A stretch of DNA of 64,000 bases, from positions 62,001 to 126,000 of the forward strand of contig JADLFX010000004.1 of the NCBI GenBank assembly GCA_020849665.1, written 5' to 3'. The notes under the pieces are model-generated. The model ran no database searches. It was not told where the DNA came from and saw nothing but the letters and a program-made list of their open reading frames with translations. Positions 35,458 to 43,940 of the stretch are shown here, piece after piece (position 1 is the first letter of the stretch; every line of letters begins with the position of its first letter). The translations under genes were made by a program, and so were the position numbers. This DNA is from Planctomycetota bacterium (GTDB taxonomy: Bacteria; Planctomycetota; UBA1135; UBA2386).

Positions 35458-38400
35458 ATGTTCCCCCCGCATCGCGCCACGCAGCCGGACGAGACACCGT
35501 CGCCCGAGGCGCCGGCTCCGGTCCTGCTGGAACAGCGCGTGGTCGCCTGGTCGCAGGACCGCACCCTGGTGGCGCGGCGGACCGGACCTTCGGGACCGAC
35601 CGAGCTGGTGAAGGTGTTCGAGACCGGCAGCCTCGCCGACGCGGAGGTCGAGGCGGCACTGGCCCAGCGCCTCGCGCTCGACGGGCTGGTGCGCGTGCGC
35701 GGCGCGCGGCTCGATCCGGTGTCGCGCCGGCCCTCGGTGGTCCTCGACCACCACGAGGGCGCCGACCTCGAGGCGTACGTGGCGACCGAGGGTCCGCTCT
35801 CCCCTGGCGCGGCGGCGCGCGTGGCGTGCGAGGTGGGCCGCACACTGCTGCTCCTGCACGGCACCGCGGTGCCCGGCCTCGCGCCCCACGGCGTCCTGCA
35901 TCGCGACGTGAAGCCCGGCAACGTGCTGCTCGTGGGCAGAGACCCCGATCCCCGGGTCGCACGCGTGCTGCTCCTCGATCCCGAGCACATGCGGCCGCTC
36001 GCGCCGCAGGCGGGCACCGGCATGCGCGTCCCTGCGTTCACGGGCGGCACCCACGGCTACGCGCCTCCCGAGGCGTACGAGGGCGAGGTGCCGAACCGCG
36101 CCTTCGACGTGTTCGGCCTGGGAGCGCTGCTGCACTTCGCGCTCACCGGCGCACCGCCCTTCGCCGGGCGCACTCCGGAGGAGCTCGGCGCCGCGGTCCG
36201 CCAGGGTCGCCGCCGCCGCTGGCTGCTGGCCGGCCAGCCCGAGGCGCTGCGCATCCTGGTCGAGAACCTCCTGGCGACGGAGCCCCGCCTGCGCCCCTCC
36301 CTGGAGCAGGCGTTGGTGGCCCTCGAGCCGATCGCCTCGGGCGGCGACGCGGCCGGCCAGGCGTTGGACGCGATCCTGGCCCACGTGCAGCGCGGCGAGC
36401 TGGTCGAGGCGCAGGCGAAGCTGGAGCCCCTCGATCCCACGCTGGCCCACGAACGGCGCGCGCTGGACCTCGCGGCCCGGATCCGCCACCTGGGCCGCCT
36501 GCTGGAGCGCGTCCCCTGGCTCGAGCCGGCGGCGCCCCCGGACGATCCGCGTCAGCTCGCGGAGTGGATCGAGGCGGAGGCACGCCGCGCGGCGGCCACG
36601 CTCCTGCGCATGCCCGCGCATCCCGAGGCCCTCGCCGGCCGCCCGCGGCTGGCGGTGGCCCTGGCGCGGCTGATCGGCGAGGTGCCGCCGCTGGTGGCGA
36701 CGATGAAGCGCGCCGGGCGCCTGAACGCTGCCGAGCGCCTGCTCGACGCCGCGCTGCGCGCGGTGCACGCGTCGACGCTCTTCCCGGCGCGCCTCGCCCC
36801 GGCGTTCGCCCTCGCCGAGGGCGCGCTGCCCACGCCGATGCAACGCGATCCGCAGCGCATGCTGCGTCATGCCCTGGAGGACGTGCGGCGCGAGAACCTG
36901 GTGTTGAGCAGGATGCTTGCCGATCTCCAGGAGGCGGAGGCGCAGCTCGACCTGGACCGCGCGAACGCCTCCATCGAGGCGGTCGCCGCGCTCTACACCG
37001 GCGCCAACGAGGTGGTCGGCGGCCTCAAGGAACGCCTGCACCGCCTCAACTTCTACGTCGACCGGATCGCCCGTGCGCGCCCGCAGATCGAGGTGCTGCA
37101 GCAGCAGCTGCTGCAGGTCAAGGGCGGCGGCGCCGACCTCGGCCCGCTGATCCAGGTGCAGGAGCGCTGCGTGCGCAGCGCGCGCCCCGATCCGGACTCC
37201 TCGGCCGTGCGCCCGCCGGCCAGCCTGCGTGCCCTGCAGCGGTTGCTCCAGGACCTCGCCGCCGAGTTCAGCCACGCGCTGCCGGTCGTGCAACCCGCGC
37301 TGCGCGTCCTGGACCAGGCCTCGCAGACCCTCACCGACCACGGGACCGCGCTCCTGGAGGAGGCGCGGGCCAAGCTGGCGCGCACGCCGATCCCGATCCG
37401 CCCGCTGCAGAACGCGCTCGCGAGCCTCGACGCCCTGCGCCTGCTCGACGTGCTCGTGGACCGTCCCGGACGCAGCCGCGCCGAGGTGCTCGACGAGATC
37501 GAGCGGGTGCGGCTCAAGGTCGAGCAGGCGCGCATGACCCGCGACCGGCTGGCCCGCGGCGCGCGCCGCGCGCTCGAGCGCGGGCACATCACCACGGCGC
37601 TCTTCGACATGGAGCGCGCGGTCGACCAGTTCGGCGGCGAGACCGACGAACAGGTGGGCGAGCGGCCGCTGGCGCACGAACTCGAGGCCGCGCGCCTGCG
37701 CAAGCGGGAGGTCGAGGAGGGGGCCGCGCGCAACGTGACCCTGGCCACACGTTACGCGATGCTCTGCGACGACCCGGCCAGCAGCGCCGACGACCGCATC
37801 GCCATCCTGGCGGAACGGAGGGCGACGCTCCTGCTCCTGGTCGGTGCCGTGCCGGACGACCGGGCCGCGGCCTACCGCCAGGACCTGCGCGACGTGCAGG
37901 TGGCCATGCTGCAGGAGGAGGCCGATCGGCTGGCCAAGGACCTCGCCGGGATCGAGGACCCCGAACAACGTCTGCGGCGCGCCTCCGAGTTCCTGGAGCG
38001 CCTGCACGCCGCCACGCGCGACCCGGCGCTCGGCGACGCACCGCTGGGCCGCATCGAACGCCTGCGCGAGCGCGTCGCCCACCACGTGGACCGGGCCCAG
38101 GCCGAGCTGCGCACGCGCGCCAGCCGCGCCGAGGAGGCCGCCGCGCAGGTGCGCCGCTCGCGCGTGCGGCGCGTGGCCGCGGTCGTCGCGGCGGCACTCC
38201 TGCTGCTGGCCGGTTCGTTGCTGTGGCGCGCGTTCGGACCGGCCCGCAACCACGTCGTGGCCGCGGCCGGGGTGCACGCCCTGTTGGGGCGCCCGTTCCC
38301 GCTGACCGATGCGGAGCTCGCGCACGCGCGCCTGCGCGCCGCGCTGGCCGAGCTGCAGCGCGTGCACGGCGAGCGGCCGCAGGCGCGGGCCGCACTCGCT

Positions 38401-38727
38401 GCCGCCGGCGCCATGCTCGACGCGCTCACGGCGCGGCGCGGCCCGGAGCCGCACCAGGATCCGCGCGCCGTGCTGGCACTGCTGGACGAGCGGCTGCAGG
38501 CCTGCGAGGTCGCGGTGGTCGACCTGCGCGAGCACGAGTCCGACGCGGCCGCGGCCCTGGCCGAACTCGTACGCCTCGCCCACGCCACGCTCCTGTGCCT
38601 GGAGCACCGGGCCGGCGGCCCGCTGGCACGCGAACTCGTGGCGGCGCGGCTGGTCCGGGCGCCGGGCCCCCGTTCGGTGGACCTCGACGCCGAACTCACG
38701 GAACTGCTGCAGACCGCCACACGCTGA
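35458..38727 (+). CDS. Ser/Thr protein kinase with long helical region and C-terminal membrane anchor
   Basis: A 1089-residue protein. The kinase domain (about 25-295) has the ATP-lysine in ELVKVF (K52), the alpha-C Glu near 63-65, the catalytic loop VLHRDVKPGNVLL (D150, N155), and a later GGTHGYAPPEAYEG that fits the APE region. The metal-binding DFG reads DPE (D174), so one Gly is missing, and the P-loop is not of the usual GxGxxG form (WSQDRTLVARRTGPSG). About 600 residues of Ala/Leu/Glu/Arg-rich helix, partly coiled coil, follow. A membrane segment lies near residues 904-926 (AAVVAAALLLLAGSLLWRAF), and the last 160 residues are helical outside the membrane. It may be a weakly active kinase or a scaffold. 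Function is inferred. Confidence 0.82.
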   Translation: MFPPHRATQPDETPSPEAPAPVLLEQRVVAWSQDRTLVARRTGPSGPTELVKVFETGSLADAEVEAALAQRLALDGLVRVRGARLDPVSRRPSVVLDHHEGADLEAYVATEGPLSPGAAARVACEVGRTLLLLHGTAVPGLAPHGVLHRDVKPGNVLLVGRDPDPRVARVLLLDPEHMRPLAPQAGTGMRVPAFTGGTHGYAPPEAYEGEVPNRAFDVFGLGALLHFALTGAPPFAGRTPEELGAAVRQGRRRRWLLAGQPEALRILVENLLATEPRLRPSLEQALVALEPIASGGDAAGQALDAILAHVQRGELVEAQAKLEPLDPTLAHERRALDLAARIRHLGRLLERVPWLEPAAPPDDPRQLAEWIEAEARRAAATLLRMPAHPEALAGRPRLAVALARLIGEVPPLVATMKRAGRLNAAERLLDAALRAVHASTLFPARLAPAFALAEGALPTPMQRDPQRMLRHALEDVRRENLVLSRMLADLQEAEAQLDLDRANASIEAVAALYTGANEVVGGLKERLHRLNFYVDRIARARPQIEVLQQQLLQVKGGGADLGPLIQVQERCVRSARPDPDSSAVRPPASLRALQRLLQDLAAEFSHALPVVQPALRVLDQASQTLTDHGTALLEEARAKLARTPIPIRPLQNALASLDALRLLDVLVDRPGRSRAEVLDEIERVRLKVEQARMTRDRLARGARRALERGHITTALFDMERAVDQFGGETDEQVGERPLAHELEAARLRKREVEEGAARNVTLATRYAMLCDDPASSADDRIAILAERRATLLLLVGAVPDDRAAAYRQDLRDVQVAMLQEEADRLAKDLAGIEDPEQRLRRASEFLERLHAATRDPALGDAPLGRIERLRERVAHHVDRAQAELRTRASRAEEAAAQVRRSRVRRVAAVVAAALLLLAGSLLWRAFGPARNHVVAAAGVHALLGRPFPLTDAELAHARLRAALAELQRVHGERPQARAALAAAGAMLDALTARRGPEPHQDPRAVLALLDERLQACEVAVVDLREHESDAAAALAELVRLAHATLLCLEHRAGGPLARELVAARLVRAPGPRSVDLDAELTELLQTATR

Positions 38728-38729
38728 GC

Positions 38730-38762
38730 CGGCGCGCGGTCCCGGCCCGAGACGGCGCGCCG
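38730..38762 (+). terminator. GC-rich hairpin after the kinase gene
   Basis: CGGCGCGC and GCGCGCCG pair across a 17-base loop, beginning 2 bases after the kinase stop codon. No T-tract. Confidence 0.4.
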
Positions 38763-38908
38763 CGCAACCCAACCTGACGCGACCGGTTCTCGCACGCTTC
38801 CGTCGCCGCCCCGGCACGGACCCTCCGGCCCCCCGCAGACCGGCCGGGCGGTGGCCGGAAATGCCCTAAGGCCGCGCCCCCGCGCGTGCCGAGGATCGGG
38901 ACACACCT

Positions 38909-40792
38909 GTGCTCCGTGACTCACCCGCAACCCGCGATGCCACTCGCACCGAGGCTGGGGTAGCCAGAGCGTTCGCCGACTTCCTGAAGGCGACGTTCGT
39001 CTACCCCGAGAACAACGTGCGCGTGCAGAACCCTCTGACCGAGTTCCTCGGCGAGGTCCTGGCTCTCGGCCAGCACGGCCTGCGGCTGCTCTTCCTGGAC
39101 GAGCACGTGCAGGTGAACGAGGGCCGCGCGCCGTACGCGGCCGCGAACCTCACCTGGGCGAAGGAGGCCTTCGAGCGGGCCCTGCTCCATGGCATCGAGC
39201 TCGAGTCCTCGGTGACCAAGCCGGCGCTGCTGGCCTTCGCGCGCCGGCTGGCCGAGACGGGCCTGCGCCGCACCCGCGGCGCGACCTTCGCCAAGCTCTG
39301 GGCGGAGACCGGCGCCCATCCGGGGATCGTGCCGCTGGCGCTGCGCTACGCCGACGAGAGCCCCCGGGAGGGCATGGACCTGCGCAGCCGGCAGGGCCGG
39401 ATGCTGATCGAGCTCCTGGAGGCCGACCCGAACGTGCGGGCGATCCTCGACCGCGTCCACGAGCGTCTGCAGGCCACGTCGCATCCCGGCGAGGAGGCCA
39501 AGGAGCTGCACCTGCTCTCCACGGTGCTGGACTCGATGCCCGTGGAGGTGCTGCTCGACCAGAAGCAGGTGGTCAAGACCGTGGAGACCGTGCTGCAGGC
39601 GGTCGAGCAGACGATGCAGGAGCACGGCGCGATCCGCCCCAGCGAGGAGGACCGCCTCGCCGCCCGCCTGCTGCAGGACGTCGGCCGGCGGCTCTTCGCG
39701 CTGCAACAGGGCTCGGTCCCGGCCGACCTCCTGGCGCGCAACCAGCGCCAGGGCGACGGACCCGGTCATCCCGGCGACGAGCTCTTCGACGAGGATCCCG
39801 ACGCGCTGGAACGGGAGCTCGCCAAGATGCTCGACCACCCCGGGCTCAAGATCGCCAAGGAATCGGTGCTGCCGCCCCTGGACTCCCTGGGTGCGACGCT
39901 CGCACTGCTCACCGCGAGCGAGTCGCCGACGGCCATGGCCAAGCTGGCCCAGATCGCGGCCGAATCGCTGGCCAAGGCCCAGGACGCGGAGCTCGAGACG
40001 CTGCGCGCCTACCTCGAGCCGTTGATGGCGGAGGGCGAGCGATCGCGGGGCTTCGACCGCCTCGCCGCGCTGGTGAGCGCGCTGCGGGCCAAGGAGGCGC
40101 TCCCGGTCCTGGTGCGCACCGGCATGGTCACGGGAATCACGGTGCGCCGCACCTTCCCGCACCTGCTCGGGACCTTCTTCGACACTCTGAAGGCCAGCCG
40201 CCCGCCCGACATGGCGCAGGTCATCGAGCTGTGCCGCGCGATCGGTCCGCAGCCGATCCGCAACGCCGCGAAGGCGCTGGTGAATGACCAGGGCCTCCTC
40301 GCCCCCGACCGGCTCGCCAAGGTGCTCGCGACCCGCAACGTCGCGACGCTGCCGCTGCTGGAGGTCGCGCTGGAGAACGGGCAGACGAACCTGGTCCCCC
40401 AGGTGGTGGCGTTCGTACGCGCGCTGCAGCCGACCGACCCCGAGGCGGCGGCGGCGCTCATCGTGGACCCTCCCGACAAGCTGCCCGCCGAGTACCTGGC
40501 CGAGTTGCTGCGCGGCCTGCCCACCGGGCGCCACGGCGCCGCGGTGCGGGAGCGTTCGGCGTTCCTGTTGCGCAACTACGTGCGCGAGATCGGCGGCGAT
40601 CCCGCACGCCTCGCGCAGCGCGTCAAGGCGATCCGTGCGCTGGCCGACTTCCCCGGCGTCCAGACGGTGCGCTTCCTGGAGACCCTGCTGGAGGGCAGGG
40701 GCCTCCTCCGCTGGAGGCGCGAACCGCGCGAGATCCGCGACGCGGCGCGCCAGACCCTCGCAGTCCTCAACGCAGGCGGCGGCAATGGATGA
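38909..40792 (+). CDS. uncharacterised helical protein, partner of the HD-GYP protein
   Basis: A 627-residue protein starting at GTG. Residues about 18-110 (AFADFLKATFVYPENNVRVQ, LRLLFLDEHVQVNEGRAPY, LLHGIELESSVTKPALLAF) follow the pattern of an N-terminal domain that I recall in front of HD-GYP proteins of deep-branching bacteria. The rest is Leu/Ala-rich helix pairs in HEAT-like order (LPLLEVALENGQTNLVPQ, VKAIRALADFPGVQTVR). There is no catalytic motif or signal peptide. The stop overlaps the start of the HD-GYP gene by 8 bases, so the two are translationally coupled and probably act as a complex. Function is not known. Confidence 0.7.
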   Translation: MLRDSPATRDATRTEAGVARAFADFLKATFVYPENNVRVQNPLTEFLGEVLALGQHGLRLLFLDEHVQVNEGRAPYAAANLTWAKEAFERALLHGIELESSVTKPALLAFARRLAETGLRRTRGATFAKLWAETGAHPGIVPLALRYADESPREGMDLRSRQGRMLIELLEADPNVRAILDRVHERLQATSHPGEEAKELHLLSTVLDSMPVEVLLDQKQVVKTVETVLQAVEQTMQEHGAIRPSEEDRLAARLLQDVGRRLFALQQGSVPADLLARNQRQGDGPGHPGDELFDEDPDALERELAKMLDHPGLKIAKESVLPPLDSLGATLALLTASESPTAMAKLAQIAAESLAKAQDAELETLRAYLEPLMAEGERSRGFDRLAALVSALRAKEALPVLVRTGMVTGITVRRTFPHLLGTFFDTLKASRPPDMAQVIELCRAIGPQPIRNAAKALVNDQGLLAPDRLAKVLATRNVATLPLLEVALENGQTNLVPQVVAFVRALQPTDPEAAAALIVDPPDKLPAEYLAELLRGLPTGRHGAAVRERSAFLLRNYVREIGGDPARLAQRVKAIRALADFPGVQTVRFLETLLEGRGLLRWRREPREIRDAARQTLAVLNAGGGNG

Positions 40793-42191
40793 ACTCTTCG
40801 GCGTCCAGCAGGACGAGTCGACCCTCCTCCTGCGTCTGGTGGACGAGCTGGTCATCAGCCTGGTCAACACCAGGGTCTACAGCAGCAGCCACACGCGCGT
40901 GCAATGGTCGACGATGGAGGCCTCGCGCCTCCTCGGCGAGCTGCTCGGCTTCGACGACACGGCCGGCCTGCGGCTGCCCGTGGTGCGCGAGTGCTTCGTG
41001 CACGACGGCCATCCGCTGGTCGACGCCAGCCTCGCCTCCTCGCGCCTGATCAAGTCCATCCACGACCACAAGGGCGGCGGGCTGCACCTCGACCGCGCCG
41101 CCACGCAGGCCGACTTCCAGATGTTCTTCGAGGAGCTGACGCGCAAGGCGGGGGCGCAGGAGAGCGCCGAGGCCTTCAACCAGCGCCTGCAGGAGCGCGG
41201 CTGCCGTACGGTCCGGCTGCTCGCGCCGATGGAGGAGGACGCACTGCGGCGCCAGGACGCGCGGGTCGAGGAGCAGCTGGTGCTGCACGGCATCCCGCTG
41301 GCCCTGCCGCTCTACCAGGCCCTGGTCGACCATCTGCAGGGCCTCACCATCCAGGCCACGCAGGGCCGCAAGCTCGGCTTCGAGAGCACCCAGGGGGCGG
41401 TCGACAAGCTGCTCGAGCAGCTCGCCAAGGACTCCAAGTCGCTGCTCGGGATGGCGCGCTACGAGCTGTACGACGCGTTCACGTTCGGGCACTCCATCCG
41501 CGTCTGTCTGCTCGCGCTGAACTTCGCCCGGACCCTCACCGACGACCTGGACCTGCTCAACCGCATCGGCACCGCGGCACTGCTCCACGACCTGGGCAAG
41601 GTGCGGGTGTCGTTCGAGACGCTGTATTCGCGCGAGCGGCTGACCGAGGAGCAGCGGCGCGAGATGGAACGGCACCCCGTGTACGGCGCCGAGATCCTGC
41701 TCGACAACGGCGACACCGATCCGCTGGCGATCGCCGTGGCCTTCGGCCACCACCACACCGTCGACATGCGCGGCTACCCCAAGGTGCTGCACCGCGCCCG
41801 CGGAGCCGTCGTGCCGCGCATCGTGAAGATCTGCGACGTGTTCGAGGCACTGACCGCGCCGCGTCCGTACAAGGCCGCGATGCCGGCCGTGCGGGCGTAC
41901 CGGATCATGCTTTCGATGCGCAACCACTTCGACCCGTTGCTGCTGCGGCGCTTCATCGCGGTGACCGGCTTCTACCCGACCGGCACGATGGTGGCGCTCA
42001 GCAACGGGGTGCAAGGCAAGGTCGACGCGCAGACCCACGATCCGCGCCGGCCGGTGGTCGAGATCCGCACCACCGAGGGCGGCGAGGCGCTGGCGCCCAA
42101 CGATCGGCGGCTCCTGGATCTCGCGCACTGCGATCCGGCCATCCGCGTGCTCGCATCCCTGGGCGAGGCCACGATCCAGGGCGCGCACTGA
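40785..42191 (+). CDS. HD-GYP-type protein with altered GYP motif
   Basis: A 468-residue protein. The N-terminal 150 residues share the domain pattern of the preceding gene (VYSSSHTRVQWSTMEA, FVHDGHPLVDASL, TQADFQMFFEELT). The C-terminal half is an HD-GYP domain with H236 in the first motif (FGHSIRVCLLAL), the HD pair in LLHDLGKV (H268, D269), and HHH at 322-324 followed by GYP at 330-332. The canonical HHExxDGxGYP reads HHHTVDMRGYP here: the Glu and one Gly are replaced. HD-GYP enzymes hydrolyse cyclic di-GMP; the changes may alter the metal site or partner contacts. The start overlaps the previous stop by 8 bases. Confidence 0.85.
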   Translation: MDELFGVQQDESTLLLRLVDELVISLVNTRVYSSSHTRVQWSTMEASRLLGELLGFDDTAGLRLPVVRECFVHDGHPLVDASLASSRLIKSIHDHKGGGLHLDRAATQADFQMFFEELTRKAGAQESAEAFNQRLQERGCRTVRLLAPMEEDALRRQDARVEEQLVLHGIPLALPLYQALVDHLQGLTIQATQGRKLGFESTQGAVDKLLEQLAKDSKSLLGMARYELYDAFTFGHSIRVCLLALNFARTLTDDLDLLNRIGTAALLHDLGKVRVSFETLYSRERLTEEQRREMERHPVYGAEILLDNGDTDPLAIAVAFGHHHTVDMRGYPKVLHRARGAVVPRIVKICDVFEALTAPRPYKAAMPAVRAYRIMLSMRNHFDPLLLRRFIAVTGFYPTGTMVALSNGVQGKVDAQTHDPRRPVVEIRTTEGGEALAPNDRRLLDLAHCDPAIRVLASLGEATIQGAH

Positions 42192-42208
42192 GCCGGGCGC
42201 GACCCGGC
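42192..42208 (+). terminator. hairpin directly after the HD-GYP gene
   Basis: GCCGGG and CCCGGC pair around a 5-base loop, starting one base after the stop codon. Six base pairs, all G-C; no T-tract. Confidence 0.4.
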
Positions 42209-42334
42209 CGCACGACGCCCGGCCCGCACGCGGCCGGCCCCGCCTCGCGCCGACCCGGTCCGGGCCTGCCGGTCCCTCACGGCCGGTGGTAGAACTCCGG
42301 CGCCTGGACGCACACTCCCAGGCTGGTGGAGGAC

Positions 42335-43915
42335 ATGGCCGATCCGGTCGCCCAGCACCGCGAACTCGAGCGCGAGCGCATGCTCTTCGCGCGCGGTCCC
42401 GTGGTCGTGTTCCGCTGGCTGCCGGAGCCGGGCTGGCCGGTGGTCTACGTGTCCGCCAACGTCGCGGCGCTCTTCGGCCACTCCGCCGAGGACCTGCTGA
42501 GCGGCCGGGTCGCCTACGCGCGCTGCCTGCACCCGCACGACCTGCATCGCGTCGCGGAGGAGGTGGCCGAGCACACGCGCACCGGCCGCGACGCGTTCGA
42601 GCAGGAGTACCGGATCGTGCGTCCCGACGGGACCGTGCGCTGGTTGCACGACTTCACGGTGATCACCCGGGACGAGCAGGGCCGGGTGATCGAGTACGCC
42701 GGATACGTGGTCGACACCACGGCACGCCGCGCCGCCGAGGAAGCCAAGCGCGAACTCGAGGTGCAGGTCCTGCACGCACAGAAGCTGGAGAGCCTGGGCG
42801 TCCTCGCGGGCGGGATCGCCCACGACTTCAACAACCTGCTCACCGGCATCCTCGGGCATGCCGAACTGGCGCGCATCGAGCTGCCGGCCGACTCGCCCGC
42901 GCACGCGAGCCTCGAGCAGGTGGTGGCCACGGCACGTCGCGCCGCGGAGCTGACGGCGCAGATGCTCGCCTACTCGGGCCGCAGCCAGCGCGCGGTGCAG
43001 AGCCTCGACCTCTCCGGCAGGGTCGACGAGATCGCGGCCATGCTGCGCTTCTCGATCTCGAAGAAGGCCCGGCTCGAGCTCGAGCTGGCCCGCGGCCTCC
43101 CCCCGATCGACGCCGATGCCGCGCAGATCCAGCAGTTGGTGATGAACCTCATCACCAACGCCAGCGACGCCCTGGGTGAACGCAGCGGAACCATCCTGGT
43201 GCGCACCGGGCTGGCCGAATGCAGCCGGACCGAGCTGGCGGCCACCGTGGGCCGCCCGGACCTGCCCCCCGGACCCTACGTGCGACTGGAGGTGAGCGAC
43301 GAAGGCGAGGGGATGCCGCCCGAGATCCTGAGCCGGGTCTTCGAGCCGTTCTTCACCACCAAGTTCACGGGCCGCGGCCTCGGCCTCGCGGCCGCGCTCG
43401 GCATCGTGCGCGGCCATCGCGCCGCGATCCGGGTGCGCACCGAAGTGGGTCGCGGCTCGACCTTCGAGGTGTTCTTCCCGCCCGGCGAGGGACGCGCCCT
43501 GGCGCCGCCGCCGCCGCCCGCCCGGCCCGTGGCTCCGGCCCGCCAGCAGCTGATCCTGGTGGTCGACGACGAGGACACGGTCCGCAACTACGCGAGGAAG
43601 GTGCTGGAGCGGGCCGGGTTCCGCACGCTGGGCGCGGCCAACGGCCGCGCGGCCCTGGAGGCCTACGCCGCGCACGGCGCGGAGATCGCCGCAGTGCTGC
43701 TGGACCTCACCATGCCCGAGATGGACGGCCGCGAGACCCTCGTGGCGCTGCGGCGGGTGCGCCCGGACCTGCCGGTGATCCTGTCCAGCGGCTACACCGA
43801 GAACGAGGTGTCCGAGCACGCCGCGCCAGGTCCGCGCACGCGCTTCCTGCACAAGCCCTACGAGCCCCGGCTCCTCGCGGAGATGGTCGGGCAGGTCCTG
43901 GCGGTTCAGGCCTGA
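42335..43915 (+). CDS. PAS histidine kinase with C-terminal receiver domain
   Basis: A 526-residue hybrid sensor kinase without membrane segments. PAS/PAC is about residues 20-135 (FRWLPEPGWPVVYVSANVAALFG, EQEYRIVRPDGTVRWLHDF). The phospho-acceptor H163 lies in LAGGIAHDFNNLLTG. The ATPase domain has the N-box MNLITNASDALG, the G1 box VSDEGEGMPPEIL, the F box FEPFFTTK, and the G2 region GRGLGLAAALGIVRGH. After a Pro-rich linker the receiver domain has the DDE acidic pair, the phospho-acceptor D457 (LLDLTMPEMDG), the Thr/Ser switch and the Lys in LHKPYEP. It belongs to the HDFNNL class of complex-free cytoplasmic kinases. ATG 42335 is preferred because GGAGG lies 5 bases upstream. Confidence 0.93.
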   Translation: MADPVAQHRELERERMLFARGPVVVFRWLPEPGWPVVYVSANVAALFGHSAEDLLSGRVAYARCLHPHDLHRVAEEVAEHTRTGRDAFEQEYRIVRPDGTVRWLHDFTVITRDEQGRVIEYAGYVVDTTARRAAEEAKRELEVQVLHAQKLESLGVLAGGIAHDFNNLLTGILGHAELARIELPADSPAHASLEQVVATARRAAELTAQMLAYSGRSQRAVQSLDLSGRVDEIAAMLRFSISKKARLELELARGLPPIDADAAQIQQLVMNLITNASDALGERSGTILVRTGLAECSRTELAATVGRPDLPPGPYVRLEVSDEGEGMPPEILSRVFEPFFTTKFTGRGLGLAAALGIVRGHRAAIRVRTEVGRGSTFEVFFPPGEGRALAPPPPPARPVAPARQQLILVVDDEDTVRNYARKVLERAGFRTLGAANGRAALEAYAAHGAEIAAVLLDLTMPEMDGRETLVALRRVRPDLPVILSSGYTENEVSEHAAPGPRTRFLHKPYEPRLLAEMVGQVLAVQA

Positions 43916-43940
43916 GCCTGTGGGCCGGCGCGGCGCATGC

